From Stenotrophomonas maltophilia (lineage in GTDB: Bacteria; Pseudomonadota; Gammaproteobacteria; Xanthomonadales; Xanthomonadaceae): a DNA stretch of 64,000 nucleotides. The notes beneath the pieces are model-generated. The model ran no database searches. It saw nothing but the letters and a program-made list of their open reading frames with translations, and was not told the origin of the DNA. Below are positions 61,292 to 64,000 of the stretch, one piece after another. The DNA is taken from NCBI GenBank assembly GCA_002364755.1, contig DEZI01000015.1, positions 39,727-103,726 of the forward strand, read 5' to 3'. The number at the start of each line of letters is the position of its first letter. Position 1 is the stretch's first letter. A program made the translations under genes and the position numbers.

Positions 61292-61345
61292 TGCCTTTCC
61301 CCAAGCGCGCGACCCTTCTGTGCTGGGGGCCGCTACGAAGGCGTA

Positions 61346-61375
61346 TCTATATCGCACTTCCCGCGCCCGCTTCAA
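61346..61375 (-). promoter_or_regulatory. pilG promoter
   Basis: Minus strand TTGAAG (61375-61370), 18 bases, TATAGA (61351-61346), about 55 bases before the pilG start. This would drive the whole pilGHIJ-chpABC block. Confidence 0.6.
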
Positions 61376-61531
61376 GCGCCGCCCACGGCGCTTGGGATGC
61401 CGGCCTGCTGAACGTGACAGGTTTGGCAATGACTGCGCAGACGGCTGGACGGACGCAGCGTTGCAGCACCCCGGGCAGGCACGCGGGGGGCGTTGCCGCT
61501 ACCATCAACGCCTTGCCTGACAGGTGCACCC

Positions 61532-62478
<947 letters not shown>

Positions 62479-62479
<1 letters not shown>

Positions 62480-63363
62480 TGGACGCCGCGTCCGCCGTGC
62501 TCGCCCCGCCGCCGCGCGAAGCGCAGCGGCTGGGGGCCACCCTTGCCCTGTCGGTCATCGTCCACGCCCTGCTGATCCTGGGCGTGGGCTTTGCCGTGAA
62601 GGGCGAGGCACCGCTGGTGCCGACGCTGGAAGTGATCTTCAGCCAGACCCGCACGGCACTGACGCCGAAGCAGGCCGATTTCCTGGCGGAGGCCAGCCAG
62701 GAAGGCGGCGGCGAGCACGACCGCGCGCAACGCCCGCGTGACAACCAGACCGGCATCGTGCCGCAGGCGCAGACCGGGCTGAGCCCGGTGCCGCAGCAAC
62801 AGCAGTCGGCCGCGCCGGTGCCGCCGCCGCAGGCGCGGGTGGTCAGCAGCCGCAATGGCGAGGACACCGTGGCGCAGGCGCAGGCCCGCCCCACCCCGCT
62901 GGAACCGACCCCGGACGCGGCGCAGACCGCGCGCGAGCAGCGCGATGCGGAAATGGCCCGGCTGGCTGCCGAGGTGCACCTGCGCTCGGCGCAGTACGCC
63001 AAGCGTCCGAACCGCAAGTTCGTTTCGGCCAGCACGCGCGAATATGCCTATGCCAATTACCTGCGCGCATGGGTGGACCGCGCCGAGCAGGTGGGCAACC
63101 TGAACTACCCGGACGAGGCGCGCCAGCGCCGGCTGGCTGGCCAGGTGGTGATCAGCGTGGGGGTGCGCCGCGATGGCAGCGTGGAAAGCAGCCGCATCCT
63201 GAAAACCAGCGGCACGCCGTTGCTGGATGAGGCGGCGCTGCGGGTGATCCAGCTGGCGCAGCCGTTCCCGGCGTTGCCGAAGACCGATGATGGCGTGGAT
63301 ATCCTGCAGGTGACCCGCACCTGGGTGTTCCTGCCGGGTGGCGAACTGCGCGACGACCGGTAG
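62479..63363 (+). CDS. TonB-like energy transducer
   Basis: A 294-residue protein with one N-terminal membrane helix (LALSVIVHALLILGVGFAV, about 22-40), a Pro/Gln-rich periplasmic linker (80-155) and a C-terminal TonB domain (YPDEARQRRLAGQVVISVGV near 220; SSRILKTSGTPLLDEAALRV near 247). It lacks long Glu-Pro/Lys-Pro repeats, so it is a short, non-canonical TonB. The same gene follows gshB in many gammaproteobacteria near pilG. It may serve receptors or a pilus-related envelope role; neither can be proven here. No exbB or exbD is adjacent. Confidence 0.88.
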
Positions 63364-63454
63364 GTTTTCTGTTGCCCGGGCCTGCGGCCCGGGACCCGCT
63401 GAGGCAACGGCCGAAGCAACTGCAGGAGCAAGAGCGGCGGTTGGACTGTTGGTT

Positions 63455-63632
63455 TGGCGGTACGGTGTGGCTATGCAGGACACGCCGTGAACCCCCAGGC
63501 CGGCCCAGCCGCTGGCGGCTGTGCGTTCGGGCGCTTGCGAAGCAGTGCTTCGCAAGCAAAGCGCCCTCACCCATGGGGGCTCGTAGGCGCCATCCATGGC
63601 GCCTGCGGTCCTGCAAGCCCACACCGCTCCAC
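63455..63632 (-). repeat. hairpin D1 with an expanded inner loop
   Basis: The outer stem is imperfect (63461-63481 with 63608-63628). On the minus strand the first inner hairpin is normal (GGCGCC-ATGGAT-GGCGCC). The second has a roughly 90-base insert containing its own stem, TGCTTGCGAAGCA and TGCTTCGCAAGC (about 63534-63558). Confidence 0.65.
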
Positions 63633-63688
63633 CCCTGACAGATCGCGGCGCACCTGTGCCTAGCTCGCGCGATGCGACTGCCCGCTTC

Positions 63689-63712
63689 GGTAGATCCATG
63701 CCATGCATGGAT
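63689..63712 (+). repeat. SMAG palindrome
   Basis: GGTAG followed by ATCCATGCCATGCATGGAT, in the middle of composite element D. Confidence 0.8.
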
Positions 63713-63792
63713 GCGAGCGAAGCGATCGGCTTTTGACTTAGATTTTCTTTTTTGATTTTCCGTGGCGGACGCGCACGGAAACTGTCCGTGGT

Positions 63793-63890
63793 CGGGCAGG
63801 TGGGCTGCGCAGGGGCGTGAGCCGCATGGATGCGGCGACCGAGCTTACATGGACGTACTTGCAGCGTCCCCTGCGCAGCCCACCTGCCCG
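63793..63890 (+). repeat. long hairpin D2, perfectly paired
   Basis: Arms 63793-63815 and 63868-63890 are exact complements over 23 bases. The core shows GCCGC-ATGGAT-GCGGC and TAC-ATGGAC-GTA. The first inner stem differs from other copies yet still pairs. Confidence 0.78.
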
Positions 63891-63910
63891 GCCAACCCCA
63901 CGAATCCACG

Positions 63911-64000
63911 CCCCCCCCCCCCCCCCCCCCAGGGGCCCCCCCCTTGGCTTTCCCCTTCCCCCCCCCCGCGGCCCCCCCCCCGGGCCGGGGCGGGGGGGCG
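63911..64000. other. low-complexity C/G end, probable sequencing or assembly artefact
   Basis: The last 90 bases are almost only C and G runs (one C-run exceeds 20). Nothing biological can be read from them. Most likely an unreliable contig end. Confidence 0.8.

Larger units (their letters stand above)
63364..63909 (+). repeat. composite intergenic repeat element, copy D
   Basis: After the TonB-like gene: a CGGGCC-palindrome (63376-63396), a CAACTGCAG segment shared with copy B, hairpin D1 (63455-63632), CTGACAG, a SMAG unit (63689-63712), a T-rich tract, the flank GGAAACTGTCC, and hairpin D2 (63793-63890). Same order as copies B and C. No gene seen. Confidence 0.75.

Overview
The window looks like chromosomal DNA of a Stenotrophomonas species (maltophilia complex, Xanthomonadales). 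The evidence is high GC content, Xanthomonadaceae gene order (gshB divergent from pilGHIJ-chpA, metX-metB-hom under a SAM riboswitch, large TonB receptors) and dozens of short palindromes that carry GTAG at one end, the hallmark of the S. maltophilia SMAG repeats. I see no rRNA, tRNA, phage, insertion sequence or CRISPR. The last 90 bases are low-complexity and look like a poor contig end.

Layout. 1-5530: 3' end of sdaA, a secreted alpha/beta hydrolase, and the methionine operon metX-metB-hom (minus strand) preceded by an S-box (SAM-I) riboswitch. 5680-16160: M23 peptidase, prfC, hemolysin III-type membrane protein, AsmA protein, a CBS protein plus GT2 glycosyltransferase bracketed by inverted copies of a composite repeat, mtgA, hslO and an exported protein of unknown function. 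16200-23700: TonB receptor, TetR regulator, and a hydrolase/FadE-type acyl-CoA dehydrogenase pair with a palindromic operator. 23700-32270: DUF1304 protein, ATP/ADP-carrier-like MFS protein, beta-lactamase-fold hydrolase, an SDR and LysR pair, histone H1-like protein, gcvT and gcvH. 32886-43834: an alginate-type polyuronate utilisation locus (FadR-like regulator, TonB receptor, PL6 lyase, PL17 lyase, MFS uptake, SDR, SGNH esterase). 44045-49241: small membrane proteins, mazG-cysQ-nudE, bioA, rsmE. 49330-61291: the type IV pilus Pil-Chp chemosensory system (pilG, H, I, J, chpA, B, C; no pilK). 61532-63363: gshB and a TonB-like protein.

How the genes work together. The PUL forms a complete outer-membrane to cytoplasm route: receptor uptake, endo-lyase, oligo-lyase, inner-membrane import, and reduction of the unsaturated monomer. 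Its likely operators (AATTGGTATG) sit in the divergent promoter region. The Pil-Chp genes form one co-oriented block ending at a SMAG pair. ChpB has lost the CheB nucleophile serine and pilK is absent, so methylation-based adaptation may be gone.

The most interesting unexplained structure is a repeated intergenic element (four loci, about 430-600 bp each). Each copy carries two oppositely oriented long hairpins. Their outer stems differ in sequence from copy to copy but stay complementary, and they enclose a conserved core of two small hairpins capped by the same ATGGAC/ATGGAT loop. Stem changes that preserve pairing argue for selection on structure.
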